Below are positions 47,820-57,343 of a stretch of DNA of 64,000 bases, in pieces. The notes below the pieces were generated by a model. The model saw only the letters and a program-made list of their open reading frames with translations, was not told the origin of the DNA and searched no databases. The first letter of the stretch is position 1, and each line of letters opens with the position of its first letter. The stretch is taken from the NCBI GenBank assembly GCA_047636495.1, contig JBLILH010000012.1, forward strand, positions 1 to 64,000, given 5' to 3'. A program made the translations under genes and the position numbers. This DNA is from Endobugula sp047636495. Its GTDB lineage: Bacteria; Pseudomonadota; Gammaproteobacteria; Pseudomonadales; Cellvibrionaceae.

Positions 47820-49136
47820 ATGCAAGTTTCTATTGAAACCATATCAGGTCTGGAACGACGTTTAACCGTAGGTGTTCCTGCAGAACAAGTTGATGATCGT
47901 GCAGACGCGCGCTTAAAAGAAGCCGCTAAAACTATCCGCATTAATGGTTTTCGTAAGGGTAAAGCACCTTTGAAAGTGATTAAAAAGCAATACGGTGAAG
48001 GTGTTCGTCAAGAAATATTAGGCGATGTTATCAATACTTCTTTGCAAGCAGCTTTTGAGCAAGAGAAAGTACAGCCTGCTGGTCAGCCAAAAATCGAAAT
48101 TACTCAGTTTGAGTCCGGCAAAGATTTAGAGTTTGCTGCGGTATTTGAAGTCTACCCAGAAATCGTAATAGCGTCATTTGATGATTTCAGCGTTGAAAAA
48201 CTAACGGCTGACATTGCCGAAGATAATATTGACACTATGGTTGAGTCGTTACGTGGTCAGCAAGCTACGTTAACGGTTGTCGAGCGCGTAGCAGCCAATG
48301 GCGATAGTGTTAACGTAGATTATTTAGGGACGAAAGACGGCGAAGAATTTGCTGGTGGTAAAGCAGAAAAGCAAGACCTAGTGCTAGGTTCTCGGGCTAT
48401 GATTCCAGGTTTTGAAGAAGGGATAGAGGGGCTTGGTGCAGGTGATCACAAAACCTTATCGCTAAGTTTTCCAGACGATTACCATGCTGATGAGCTTAAA
48501 GGCGCTGCGGTAGAGTTTGCGGTAACAGTTAACAGTGTATCGGAGAAAGTGTTACCTGCTGTTGACGAGGCGCTATTGAAGAAGTTTGGCGCAGAACATG
48601 GTGACTTGACCAGGTTTCGTGAAGATATTAAGAAAAATATGGTGCGTGAATTAGCGACAGCAGTCAAAAACAAAATTAAAACATCCGTAATGGATCAACT
48701 GTTAGAAGCTAATAAAGTTGACTTGCCAAGTGCTTTGATAGCTTCGGAAACTGAAGCGCTTAGAAATCAAATGATGCAACAGTTTGGCGGTATGCAACAA
48801 AATAAAGATTTGGATCTTAAGTCATTATTGCCTGATGATATGTTTAAAGAGCAAGCAAATCGTCGTGTCGCTCTAGGTTTGCTGTTGAGTGAAGTCGTCA
48901 AGGAAAATAAACTGATAGTCGATGCTGGCAAAGTGATCTCAACGATTGAGGAATTGGCGGCTTCTTATGATGATCCACAGGAAGTCATAAATTACTATAA
49001 TCAAAACCCTCAATTGAAATCAGGTATTGAATCTTCTGTTTTAGAAGATATGGTTGTTGATCTTATCTTAGAAAAAGCGACTGTTACCGAAAAATCAGTT
49101 AGTTATGAAGACGCTGTAAGTAAAGATAGCGAATAA
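47820..49136 (+). CDS. tig: Trigger factor
   Basis: The protein has 438 residues. The N-terminal ribosome-binding domain contains the tail signature FRKGKAPLKVIKKQYG. The FKBP-type PPIase domain has NVDYLGTKDGEEFAGGKAE and GFEEGIEGLGAGDHKTLSLSFP. The helical chaperone domain follows. It binds nascent chains at the ribosome exit. It is first in tig-clpP-clpX-lon-hupB-ppiD. AGAGAGAG precedes the ATG. Confidence 0.98.
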   Translation: MQVSIETISGLERRLTVGVPAEQVDDRADARLKEAAKTIRINGFRKGKAPLKVIKKQYGEGVRQEILGDVINTSLQAAFEQEKVQPAGQPKIEITQFESGKDLEFAAVFEVYPEIVIASFDDFSVEKLTADIAEDNIDTMVESLRGQQATLTVVERVAANGDSVNVDYLGTKDGEEFAGGKAEKQDLVLGSRAMIPGFEEGIEGLGAGDHKTLSLSFPDDYHADELKGAAVEFAVTVNSVSEKVLPAVDEALLKKFGAEHGDLTRFREDIKKNMVRELATAVKNKIKTSVMDQLLEANKVDLPSALIASETEALRNQMMQQFGGMQQNKDLDLKSLLPDDMFKEQANRRVALGLLLSEVVKENKLIVDAGKVISTIEELAASYDDPQEVINYYNQNPQLKSGIESSVLEDMVVDLILEKATVTEKSVSYEDAVSKDSE

Positions 49137-49369
49137 GCAATCGTTTGCTTATTGATCTAATCGCTTATTGAATAATCAATCATGGTATAAAAATTATCCC
49201 ATCCCTTAAGGGGTGGGATAAATCCCCTCTTATATTTTTCAGATGACTGGCAACTCTTGCAATCACGGGTTAAGCTTAATTTAAAGCGATGGCGTATGTT
49301 GCAGGAGATCTGTTTTCTGTTCAGCGACGTTATAAGAGGCACACTTGTCAAAACGGGAATCAAGTCAAC

Positions 49370-50035
49370 ATGACCAACTTTCAACCTCATAATGCAAAGC
49401 AAGGTGGGATGCCCACAATGACATCAATGGTAGATGTGACTAGTAGTGGCCTTGTTCCTATGGTCGTAGAACAGACTGCACGCGGTGAACGTTCTTACGA
49501 TATCTACTCACGGTTACTTAAAGAGCGTGTTATCTTTCTTGTCGGTCAAGTTGAAGATCATATGGCGAACCTTGTTGTTGCGCAGTTGCTCTTCTTAGAA
49601 GCCGAAAATCCAGACAAAGATATCCATTTGTATATTAATTCACCGGGTGGATCTGTAACTGCTGGCATGTCTATTTACGACACCATGCAGTTCATTAAGC
49701 CAGACGTGAGTACTATGTGTATCGGTCAGGCGTGTAGTATGGGAGCGTTTTTGTTGAACGCCGGTGCAGCGGGTAAGCGTTTTTGCTTGCCGAATGCGCG
49801 CACCATGATTCACCAGCCAAGTGGTGGTGCTCAAGGGCAAGCGACCGATATTTCGATTCAAGCAGAAGAAATCTTGAAGATACGGCAACGTCTTAACGAG
49901 ATTATGGCAAAACATTCAGGGCGAGACGTGGAAGACGTTGCTCGCGACACAGAACGTGATCGCTTTATGAGCGCCGACGAGTCAAAGGCATATGGTCTAA
50001 TAGATGATGTGTTAGCGTCGCGTAATATTGACTAG
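49370..50035 (+). CDS. clpP: ATP-dependent Clp protease proteolytic subunit
   Basis: About 221 residues from ATG 49370. The catalytic Ser is in GQACSMGAFLL, the His in TMIHQPSGG, and the Asp falls in the following helix region. SPGGSVTAGMSIYDTMQF is the oxyanion region. ClpP forms the protease barrel fed by ClpX. Alternative ATGs at 49409, 49418 and 49427 are possible; the latter has GGTGGG at a reasonable distance. The frame before 49370 is not family-like. Confidence 0.95.
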   Translation: MTNFQPHNAKQGGMPTMTSMVDVTSSGLVPMVVEQTARGERSYDIYSRLLKERVIFLVGQVEDHMANLVVAQLLFLEAENPDKDIHLYINSPGGSVTAGMSIYDTMQFIKPDVSTMCIGQACSMGAFLLNAGAAGKRFCLPNARTMIHQPSGGAQGQATDISIQAEEILKIRQRLNEIMAKHSGRDVEDVARDTERDRFMSADESKAYGLIDDVLASRNID

Positions 50036-50175
50036 TGCGCTAAATAAGGCGCCATTATAGCGTGCCAATATTAGCCAACACTGAGTTACATTGTATAGAG
50101 AATACGTTTGCATTAAATATTTCAGCAAACGTACATAATTAATTGACAGATTCGATAGAAAAATAAGGTATTAAA

Positions 50176-51474
50176 ATGGCCGATAAAGGTAAAGACGGAA
50201 CTGATGACAGCGGTAAATTGCTTTATTGTTCGTTTTGTGGAAAAAGCCAACACGAAGTCCGTAAGTTAATTGCAGGCCCATCGGTATTTATTTGTAATGA
50301 ATGCGTCGATTTATGTAATGACATCATTCGCGAAGAGATTCAAGAGAGTGCGTCTTCAGAAGGTGGATCTGAAAAGCTCCCAACGCCGAAAGAGATTACA
50401 GGGATTCTAGACCAATACGTTATCGGTCAGTTTCGTGCTAAACGAGTATTATCTGTTGCCGTCTACAACCATTACAAGCGTTTACGTTTCGGAGAAGCAG
50501 AAGGTAAAGACAAAGATACTGTTGAGTTAGGTAAAAGTAATATTCTTATGGTGGGACCAACCGGCAGTGGTAAAACATTGTTGGCTGAAACACTCGCTCG
50601 CTTATTAGATGTCCCTTTTACTATCGCCGATGCCACCACGCTAACTGAAGCAGGTTACGTAGGTGAAGACGTTGAAAATATCATTCAAAAATTATTACAA
50701 AAATGTGATTACGATGTGGAAAAAGCGCAGCAAGGCATTGTTTACATTGACGAGATTGACAAGATCTCACGTAAAAGTGATAACCCGTCAATTACTCGTG
50801 ATGTTTCTGGCGAAGGTGTTCAGCAAGCATTATTGAAGTTGATCGAGGGTACTGTTGCTTCAGTGCCACCACAAGGTGGTCGTAAACATCCCCAGCAAGA
50901 GTTTCTGCAAGTCGATACTTCAAATATATTGTTCGTTTGTGGTGGTGCGTTTGCAGGCTTAGATAAGGTTATTCGCGATCGTTCGGAGAAGGGTGGCATT
51001 GGGTTTAATGCCGTCGTGAAAAATAAAGATAAGGACAAAGGTATAGGTGAAGCGCTGAAGAATCTTGAATCAGAAGATTTGGTTGCATACGGTCTAATTC
51101 CGGAGTTTGTGGGTCGCTTACCCATGATAGCCACATTGGAAGAGTTGGATGAACAAGCTTTGATCCAAATTCTGACAGAACCGAAAAATTCTCTCACCAA
51201 GCAGTATACGAAGTTATTTGAAATGGAAGGTGTAGAAATCGATTTTCGTGAAGATGCTCTTAAGGCTGTTGCGATTAAAGCAATGATGAGGAAAACCGGT
51301 GCCCGTGGTCTTCGATCCATCATGGAAGCGGTATTGTTAGATACAATGTACCGTATTCCATCCGAAGAAAACGTCGTTAAGGTTGTCGTTGATGAAGGTG
51401 TGATTAACGGCGAGTCCGAACCACTACTGGTCTACGATAACGCCGATAAAGTCAGAGCACAAATGGAAGAATAG
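50176..51474 (+). CDS. clpX: ATP-dependent Clp protease ATP-binding subunit
   Basis: The protein has 432 residues. The N-terminal zinc finger has CSFCGKSQHEVRKLIAGP and ICNECVDLCND (four Cys). Walker A is GPTGSGKT, pore loop GYVG is in TEAGYVGEDVEN, and Walker B is IVYIDEIDKI. ClpX unfolds tagged proteins for ClpP. It lies 140 bp after clpP and is closed by a strong terminator at 51490. Confidence 0.98.
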   Translation: MADKGKDGTDDSGKLLYCSFCGKSQHEVRKLIAGPSVFICNECVDLCNDIIREEIQESASSEGGSEKLPTPKEITGILDQYVIGQFRAKRVLSVAVYNHYKRLRFGEAEGKDKDTVELGKSNILMVGPTGSGKTLLAETLARLLDVPFTIADATTLTEAGYVGEDVENIIQKLLQKCDYDVEKAQQGIVYIDEIDKISRKSDNPSITRDVSGEGVQQALLKLIEGTVASVPPQGGRKHPQQEFLQVDTSNILFVCGGAFAGLDKVIRDRSEKGGIGFNAVVKNKDKDKGIGEALKNLESEDLVAYGLIPEFVGRLPMIATLEELDEQALIQILTEPKNSLTKQYTKLFEMEGVEIDFREDALKAVAIKAMMRKTGARGLRSIMEAVLLDTMYRIPSEENVVKVVVDEGVINGESEPLLVYDNADKVRAQMEE

Positions 51475-51489
51475 GCACCTTTGCTTCAT

Positions 51490-51518
51490 AAACGGCCTCC
51501 TTTAAGGAGGCCGTTTTT
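51490..51518 (+). terminator. Rho-independent terminator after clpX
   Basis: AAACGGCCTCCTT pairs perfectly with AAGGAGGCCGTTT around a single-base loop centre, and the stem runs straight into TTTTT. It lies 15 bp after the clpX stop and separates clpPX from lon. Confidence 0.92.
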
Positions 51519-51701
51519 GTATGCAGTATAAGGATTTCCTAATGTACACACTTGTAATTTAGTTCGATGGTCACCACTATAAACGAGATAACAAGACTGA
51601 ACATGTCATTGGGTTAAATCGCTTTTTAGTGCAGTGTCTAGCCCAGATTATTGTGTTGTATTAAATCTACAGCTACTCCCCTACATAAAGAGGTCCAAAT
51701 A

Positions 51702-54128
51702 GTGTCATCTCCTGAAGCCGCTACAGAACTAGAATTCCCTCTATTGCCCCTGCGTGATGTTGTGGTTTATCCACACATGGTACTGCCCCTATTTGTGGGT
51801 CGTGCTAAGTCTATTAAGGCCTTGGAAGAGGCGATGAAAAGTAATAAGCAAGTGCTGCTCATCGCTCAAAAGGATGCAAGTGATGACGACCCGACTGCTG
51901 AAAGTCTTTACGAGATAGGTACGGTTGCATCTATATTACAGTTGCTCAAATTACCTGATGGTACCGTCAAAGTGTTGGTCGAAGGTGCTTATCGAGCTCA
52001 TATTAATAGGTTAATTGAAGAAGAACACTTTACTCGTGCGAAAGTCAGTGCGGTAGAGACACAAGAAATCAATGAAGATGATGCAAAAGTGTTGATGAGT
52101 ACGGTGAGGCATCAATTCGAGCAGTATGTCGATCTTAGTAAGAAAGTGCCTGTTGAGGTAATGGCTTCTTTATCCGGCATTGATGACCCCGGTCGCCTAG
52201 CGGATACCATAGCTGCACATATGTCGCTTCAGCTTCCACAGAAGCAAGAAGCACTGGAAATTCAAAATGAACAAGATCGCTTAGAGCACTTATTGTCGAT
52301 GATGGACGCAGAGATAGATGTACATCAAGTCGAAAAACGCATCCGCGGCCGTGTTAAAAAGCAAATGGAAAAAAGTCAGCGCGAGTACTACCTCAATGAA
52401 CAAATGAAAGCCATTCAAAAAGAACTGGGTGATCTAGGAGAAGAACTGAGCGAAGCAGAAGAGTTAGAGCGAAAAATTAATGGCGCAGGTATGCCAAAAG
52501 AGGCGTCTGAAAAAGCATTGTCGGAGCTCAATAAGCTCAAAATGATGTCACCTATGTCAGCAGAAGCGTCAGTGTTACGATCGTATATTGACTGGATGAT
52601 CAGTGTGCCATGGAAAAAACGCAGTAAAGTCCGCAATGACCTATTACGAGCAGAAGAGATTCTTGAGGAGGATCATTACGGCCTAGATGATGTAAAAGAG
52701 CGTATTTTAGAATATCTAGCCGTTCAAGCACGTGTTAAACGCGTCAAAGGCCCCGTGTTATGTTTGGTCGGTCCGCCAGGTGTTGGTAAGACATCTTTAG
52801 GCGAATCTATTGCTCGGGCCACCAACCGTAAATTTGTTCGTATGGCCTTGGGGGGTGTGCGTGACGAGGCCGAAATTCGTGGGCATCGTCGTACCTATAT
52901 AGGCTCAATGCCGGGTAAACTGGTACAAAAAATGTCTAAGGTGGGGGTTAAGAACCCACTTTTTTTGCTCGACGAAATTGATAAGATGGGTATGGATAAT
53001 CGAGGCGACCCTGCATCGGCTCTACTCGAAGTGCTGGATCCAGAGCAAAATCATACGTTCAACGATCATTACTTAGAAGTTGATTATGACTTATCTGATG
53101 TTATGTTCGTGTGCACATCAAACTCCATGAATATCCCCAGTCCTTTGCTAGATCGGATGGAAGTGATCCGTATTCCGGGCTATACCGAGGACGAGAAGCT
53201 GAACATCGCACAAAAATATCTTATCCCGAAACAGCAGAAACTTAATGGCTTAAAGAATGGCGAGTTACACGTCAATGACAGTGCTATTAAAGACATCGTA
53301 CGTTATTTTACCCGTGAAGCGGGGGTGCGTAATCTTGATAGAGAAGTGGCGAAAATCGCTCGTAAAGCGGTCGCGGCCTTCGCAAAAGATAAAACACTAC
53401 AAACATTAACGGTTAGCCATGAAAATATTGAAGAATATCTTGGTGTGCGGAAATACGATTATGGTATTGCAGAGTCTGAAAATCAAATTGGTCAGGTCAC
53501 TGGACTTGCTTGGACACAGGTAGGTGGAGAACTTTTAACGATAGAAGCCTCAGCTGTTTATGGTAAAGGCCACATGATTAAAACGGGCTCCTTGGGTGAT
53601 GTGATGCAAGAGTCAATTCAAGCGGCATTAACGGTTGTGCGTTCAAGGGCACAAGCCCTCGGTATAGCGCCTAATTACCTTGAAAAATTTGATATTCATA
53701 TCCACGTGCCTGAAGGTGCAACCCCTAAAGATGGTCCAAGTGCTGGTATTGCAATGACCACAGCATTGGTTTCAGTGTTAACGAATAACCCGGTAAAAGC
53801 AGATGTAGCCATGACCGGTGAAGTCACTCTGCGTGGTGAAGTACTTCGTATTGGTGGTTTAAAAGAGAAATTATTGGCCGCGCATCGGGGTGGAATTAAG
53901 ACTGTTATCATTCCTCACGGTAACGAACGTGATTTGAAGGAGATTCCCGATAATATTAAGGCAGATTTGAGTATTATCCCCGTTAAGTGGATAGACCAAG
54001 TACTAGAAGTTGCGTTACAATCATTGCCGGTCTCACTAAGCGATGACGAGTACAAGGCGTTAGAAGCCAAAGCGTTGGAAGCTAAGGAGATGCAGTCAAG
54101 AAGCGGTTATGAAACAGTTAAACATTGA
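51702..54128 (+). CDS. lon: ATP-dependent protease La
   Basis: The protein has 808 residues. The N-terminal substrate domain opens LEFPLLPLRDVVVYPHMVLP. Walker A is GPPGVGKTSLGE and Walker B is PLFLLDEIDKM. The protease domain has PEGATPKDGPSAGIAM (catalytic Ser in GPSAG) and the Lys in GGLKEKLLAAHRGGI. Lon degrades misfolded and regulatory proteins. GTG 51702 has GAGG 8 bases upstream; the frame extends to 51651 without support. Confidence 0.98.
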   Translation: MSSPEAATELEFPLLPLRDVVVYPHMVLPLFVGRAKSIKALEEAMKSNKQVLLIAQKDASDDDPTAESLYEIGTVASILQLLKLPDGTVKVLVEGAYRAHINRLIEEEHFTRAKVSAVETQEINEDDAKVLMSTVRHQFEQYVDLSKKVPVEVMASLSGIDDPGRLADTIAAHMSLQLPQKQEALEIQNEQDRLEHLLSMMDAEIDVHQVEKRIRGRVKKQMEKSQREYYLNEQMKAIQKELGDLGEELSEAEELERKINGAGMPKEASEKALSELNKLKMMSPMSAEASVLRSYIDWMISVPWKKRSKVRNDLLRAEEILEEDHYGLDDVKERILEYLAVQARVKRVKGPVLCLVGPPGVGKTSLGESIARATNRKFVRMALGGVRDEAEIRGHRRTYIGSMPGKLVQKMSKVGVKNPLFLLDEIDKMGMDNRGDPASALLEVLDPEQNHTFNDHYLEVDYDLSDVMFVCTSNSMNIPSPLLDRMEVIRIPGYTEDEKLNIAQKYLIPKQQKLNGLKNGELHVNDSAIKDIVRYFTREAGVRNLDREVAKIARKAVAAFAKDKTLQTLTVSHENIEEYLGVRKYDYGIAESENQIGQVTGLAWTQVGGELLTIEASAVYGKGHMIKTGSLGDVMQESIQAALTVVRSRAQALGIAPNYLEKFDIHIHVPEGATPKDGPSAGIAMTTALVSVLTNNPVKADVAMTGEVTLRGEVLRIGGLKEKLLAAHRGGIKTVIIPHGNERDLKEIPDNIKADLSIIPVKWIDQVLEVALQSLPVSLSDDEYKALEAKALEAKEMQSRSGYETVKH

Positions 54129-54470
54129 GTTTTCTGTGGGTATCGTGGTGATGTGAACACAGACGTGGATAGTCCTCATGTTAATGTGTACTATCTCCAG
54201 CGTTTGTTTATAGTGATGACCTTAAACAGGCTTTTTGTTAGCAGTGCTTTTGTTTTATGCGCTCCCTCAGCCGATTCTGCAGTTTTTTTGTAGATAAAGT
54301 TAAGATAACAGAAGTGTTGGATGTCGCACAAAACAAATATGTGCGATATTTTAAACATCAGAGTATAAAAAAATATAACAGTAACTTTCTCAGTGCTAAA
54401 CAGCTTTGTAATACAGCGCTTAGCAATGACAATCAAAATACTAATTAAAAATTAATTAAAGGGGCATATC
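54129..54470. other. Intergenic region between lon and hupB
   Basis: About 340 bp, AT-rich near hupB. It should hold the hupB promoter. Short frames on both strands are not supported, and no terminator hairpin with a T-run is evident after lon. Confidence 0.4.
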
Positions 54471-54746
54471 GTGAATAAATCAGAGCTTATCGAAGCTATT
54501 GCTGCATCGGCAGATCTTCCTAAGGCAGCTGCTGGCCGTGCATTAGACGCTGTTATTGATACCATAGAAAATACTTTAAAAAATGGTGATCCAGTAACAT
54601 TAGTAGGGTTTGGCACTTTTTCTGTAAAAGATCGTGCCGCTCGAACGGGCCGCAACCCACAAACGGGCGAACCTATCCAAATTAAAGCGGCAAAAATTCC
54701 AGGCTTTAAAGCGGGTAAATCACTGAAAGACGCAGTTAATATCTAA
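54471..54746 (+). CDS. hupB: DNA-binding protein HU-beta
   Basis: The protein has 91 residues. It has the HU signature GFGTFSVKDRAARTGRNPQT and the DNA-contacting tip NPQTGEPIQIKAAKIPGFKAG. HU bends and compacts DNA. It starts at GTG 54471 with AAAGGGG 9 bases upstream. It lies in its usual place between lon and ppiD. Confidence 0.98.
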   Translation: MNKSELIEAIAASADLPKAAAGRALDAVIDTIENTLKNGDPVTLVGFGTFSVKDRAARTGRNPQTGEPIQIKAAKIPGFKAGKSLKDAVNI

Positions 54747-54779
54747 CGCTAAGTCTTAACAGAAAGGGAAATGATATCA

Positions 54780-54822
54780 GGCATGTAACCTCTAGATTCC
54801 AATATCTGTGTGGTTACATGCC
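54780..54822. other. Perfect 11-bp inverted repeat after hupB
   Basis: GGCATGTAACC (54780-54790) pairs with 54812-54822 across 21 bases. It has no T-run and may be part of a larger structured 3' end of the hupB transcript or a binding site. Confidence 0.45.
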
Positions 54823-54832
54823 ATAAGCTTGC

Positions 54833-54880
54833 GAGCCACTAAAAGAGGTGCATTAAATGCGCCTTTTTTAGTGGCTCATA
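54833..54880 (+). terminator. Terminator hairpin between hupB and ppiD
   Basis: GAGCCACTAAAAGAGGTGCA pairs with TGCGCCTTTTTTAGTGGCTC around TTAAA, giving a stem of about 20 bp with one mismatch. The T-rich half is inside the stem. The hairpin would end hupB transcripts. Confidence 0.65.
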
Positions 54881-55003
54881 TTTAGTGCAGAGATTATCCA
54901 CACATCTCTTCAGTCAACCATCATTCATCATGACTGTGGTAGAATAGAAAGCTTAATTATATCAAATATTACTAACCATTCTTACTGTATATAGAGGCCA
55001 AAC

Positions 55004-56956
55004 ATGCTGCAAAGTATGCGAAATAAAACCAAAGGTTTAGTTGCTGTTTTTGTGATTGGATTATTAACCATTCCTTTGGCATTGGTGGGTGTTGAAAATC
55101 TGTTTAATGGCACTAGCAATGTAGGCGAGGCCGCTAAAGTTGACGGTTCAATTATTACCGAAAGAGATGTACAGCTTGCCACAGCAAGAGAAAGGCAACG
55201 TCTACAAACTCAATATGGCGACAATTTCCCCGCAGCTTTCTTTACCGATGAGCGGTTGAGAGAATTGTCCATGACCAGTCTTGTTCAGCGAGCATTGATG
55301 GTTAATGTCGCTGAGAAAGGAAAAATGACATTTTCCGACCGCGATATTGATCAATCTATAATTGAACAGCCCCTTTTTCAAGTGGCAGGCACTTTTAATC
55401 AACAGCAGTTTTTGCAGAGTGTTAGGAACTTAGGTCATACTGCGTTATCTTTCCGAGCATTGTTAAAAAGTGATATGTTAGCTAATCAGATGCAGGGAGC
55501 TGTTGTTTATAGCGAGTTCATCACCGATAAAGAGATTGATCAGATGATTGCGTTGTCTCAACAAACACGCGATTTTTCTTGGATTACTTTACCTATTGGT
55601 GACTTACCAAAAACAATCTCGGTGACAGAGGCTGAAATAGCGACCCATTACGAAGCTAACAAACAAGAGTATCTCTCAAACGAAGAGGTGTCGATAGAAT
55701 ATATTGACCTAAATGTTAGTGATATTAGTAAGGGTATTATTATTGATGAAGCAGCTGTAATGCAAGAATATGATGTTATCGTCGCTAGTTATAGCTCAAG
55801 CACCGATCGTGAAGCCGCTCATATTATGGTAGAGGGTAGTGACGAAGCCGCTAAGCAAAAAATCGCAGATTTACAAGATAAGTTGAGTGTGGGTGATAAT
55901 TTCATTACTTTAGCAAGTGACTATTCTGACGATTTTGGTACTAGAGACAATGGTGGTAATTTGGGCGTTAGTAACGGCGATGCTTTCCCTGACGCTTTTG
56001 AGGAAGCATTATTAGGCCTAACCTCAGGGCAAGTGTCCGGGCCAATAGAAATTGACGGTGCTACCCATTTTATTAAACTACTGAGTATTAGAGAGAATAC
56101 TGCACCTAGTTTCGAGTCTCAGCAGGAAAAAATTACTATAGATCTCAAACGAGCGAGAGCAGAAGAGCAATTTATAAACGATGTTCAAGCACTGGAAGAC
56201 CTCGCTTACAATGCCGAAAGCTTATCCGAAGTGGCCGATCTGCTGGCTATAAATGTTATAGACACAGCGTTATTTTCTCGAGTTAACGCGCTAACAGTCG
56301 ATACGATTCTACAAGACAGTCGTATTCTCGATGCAGCCTTTAGCGAACAAGTGATCAAAGAGGGGCATAGTAGCAATTTGCTCAATATCTCATCGGATAG
56401 AGTGGTAGTGGTTAAATTATTACAACATAAACCGATTAGAACACTTACACTAATCGAAAAACGTGAAGCGATCACCATCGAGCTACAATTAGAAAAAGCG
56501 AAGTCACACATTGCTGAGCAAGCTAATTCACTTCGTGAAGCATTAGATGATGGAACAGATATAGAGACACTTGCGGCACAGAATGAACTGACTGTTAGTA
56601 TTAAAACGGGTATTCAACGCAATGCTTCTGGTGTACCTGAAGACTTAATGTTGAGCGTTTTTGAAATGCCTCACCCACTTAAGATAGATGATAAATCATC
56701 ATCAGACGATTCAAATGGAGCTGCTGCTGAGGTGTCGTTGTTAGAGCGACATCTTAATAATGGTGATTATGTACTTGTCAGTTTATCTAAGGTTGTGGCC
56801 GGTGATGCAGAGTCCCTCACGAGTGCAGAAAGACAAAGCTTCAGAAGCAGTCTTTCTTCGAGGATTGCGGGTGTCGAGTACCGTGCGTGGCAAGCACAAT
56901 TAGATAGCGATGCAGATGTAAAAATCTATCGTTCAAAAAATTCAGCAGTTTATTAA
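55004..56956 (+). CDS. ppiD: Periplasmic folding chaperone PpiD
   Basis: The protein has 650 residues. One N-terminal membrane anchor (about 10-30, GLVAVFVIGLLTIPLALVGV) leads into a SurA-like N-domain. A parvulin-type domain follows at about 260-360 (AAHIMVEGSDEAA, ASDYSDDFGTRDNGGNLGV, ATHFIKLLSIREN). It assists folding of exported proteins at the Sec translocon. It is the last gene of the quality-control block, followed by a hairpin. Confidence 0.95.
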   Translation: MLQSMRNKTKGLVAVFVIGLLTIPLALVGVENLFNGTSNVGEAAKVDGSIITERDVQLATARERQRLQTQYGDNFPAAFFTDERLRELSMTSLVQRALMVNVAEKGKMTFSDRDIDQSIIEQPLFQVAGTFNQQQFLQSVRNLGHTALSFRALLKSDMLANQMQGAVVYSEFITDKEIDQMIALSQQTRDFSWITLPIGDLPKTISVTEAEIATHYEANKQEYLSNEEVSIEYIDLNVSDISKGIIIDEAAVMQEYDVIVASYSSSTDREAAHIMVEGSDEAAKQKIADLQDKLSVGDNFITLASDYSDDFGTRDNGGNLGVSNGDAFPDAFEEALLGLTSGQVSGPIEIDGATHFIKLLSIRENTAPSFESQQEKITIDLKRARAEEQFINDVQALEDLAYNAESLSEVADLLAINVIDTALFSRVNALTVDTILQDSRILDAAFSEQVIKEGHSSNLLNISSDRVVVVKLLQHKPIRTLTLIEKREAITIELQLEKAKSHIAEQANSLREALDDGTDIETLAAQNELTVSIKTGIQRNASGVPEDLMLSVFEMPHPLKIDDKSSSDDSNGAAAEVSLLERHLNNGDYVLVSLSKVVAGDAESLTSAERQSFRSSLSSRIAGVEYRAWQAQLDSDADVKIYRSKNSAVY

Positions 56957-56971
56957 TACGCTGACCTAATT

Positions 56972-57009
56972 AAGAGCGTTAAGTGGCGTGGATGCCACCT
57001 AACGCTCTT
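56972..57009 (+). terminator. Hairpin after ppiD
   Basis: AAGAGCGTT (56972-56980) pairs perfectly with AACGCTCTT (57001-57009), with an inner GTGGC/GCCAC stem. It lies 15 bp after the ppiD stop. No long T-run follows (GTTGAATATTT), but the position supports termination. Confidence 0.6.
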
Positions 57010-57258
57010 GTTGAATATTTATTGGTCAGTAGTAAGTGTAATGTTTATTCTTTATTTTCTATTCATTCTATCTTGCACCACTTTATAAACCTTTCTTTTC
57101 ACATCGATCATATCCTTCCTTATATACTCTCTCCCCATACCCCAAATCAATGTTATACCTTTTAATGCTAAGCCATGATGCGCGACATTTTTTTGTCATT
57201 TTGTTGGTGCGATGGTTGTAGTAATTTCTAAGTATATGATTAATATAGTTTTTTGTAC

Positions 57259-57275
57259 TTGGCACTGCCTTTGCA
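57259..57275 (+). promoter_or_regulatory. Sigma-54 promoter upstream of fleS
   Basis: TTGGCACTGCCTTTGCA matches the sigma-54 consensus TTGGCAC-N5-TTGCA exactly, with GG at -24 and GC at -12. It lies about 70 bp before the fleS start. A sigma-54 activator such as FleQ would be needed; no fleQ is in the window. Confidence 0.88.
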
Positions 57276-57343
57276 GATAAAATGTTTATCATATGTAAAT
57301 TGTCGTTTTACATATATCGAATATTTTGTAATAGAGGTTGATC

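Noticed and set aside
49194..49220. Hairpin ATCCCATCCCTT/AAGGGGTGGGAT between tig and clpP as a terminator
   Set aside because: The T-run needed after the stem on the + strand is missing; the A-run lies on the upstream side, so the role is unclear.
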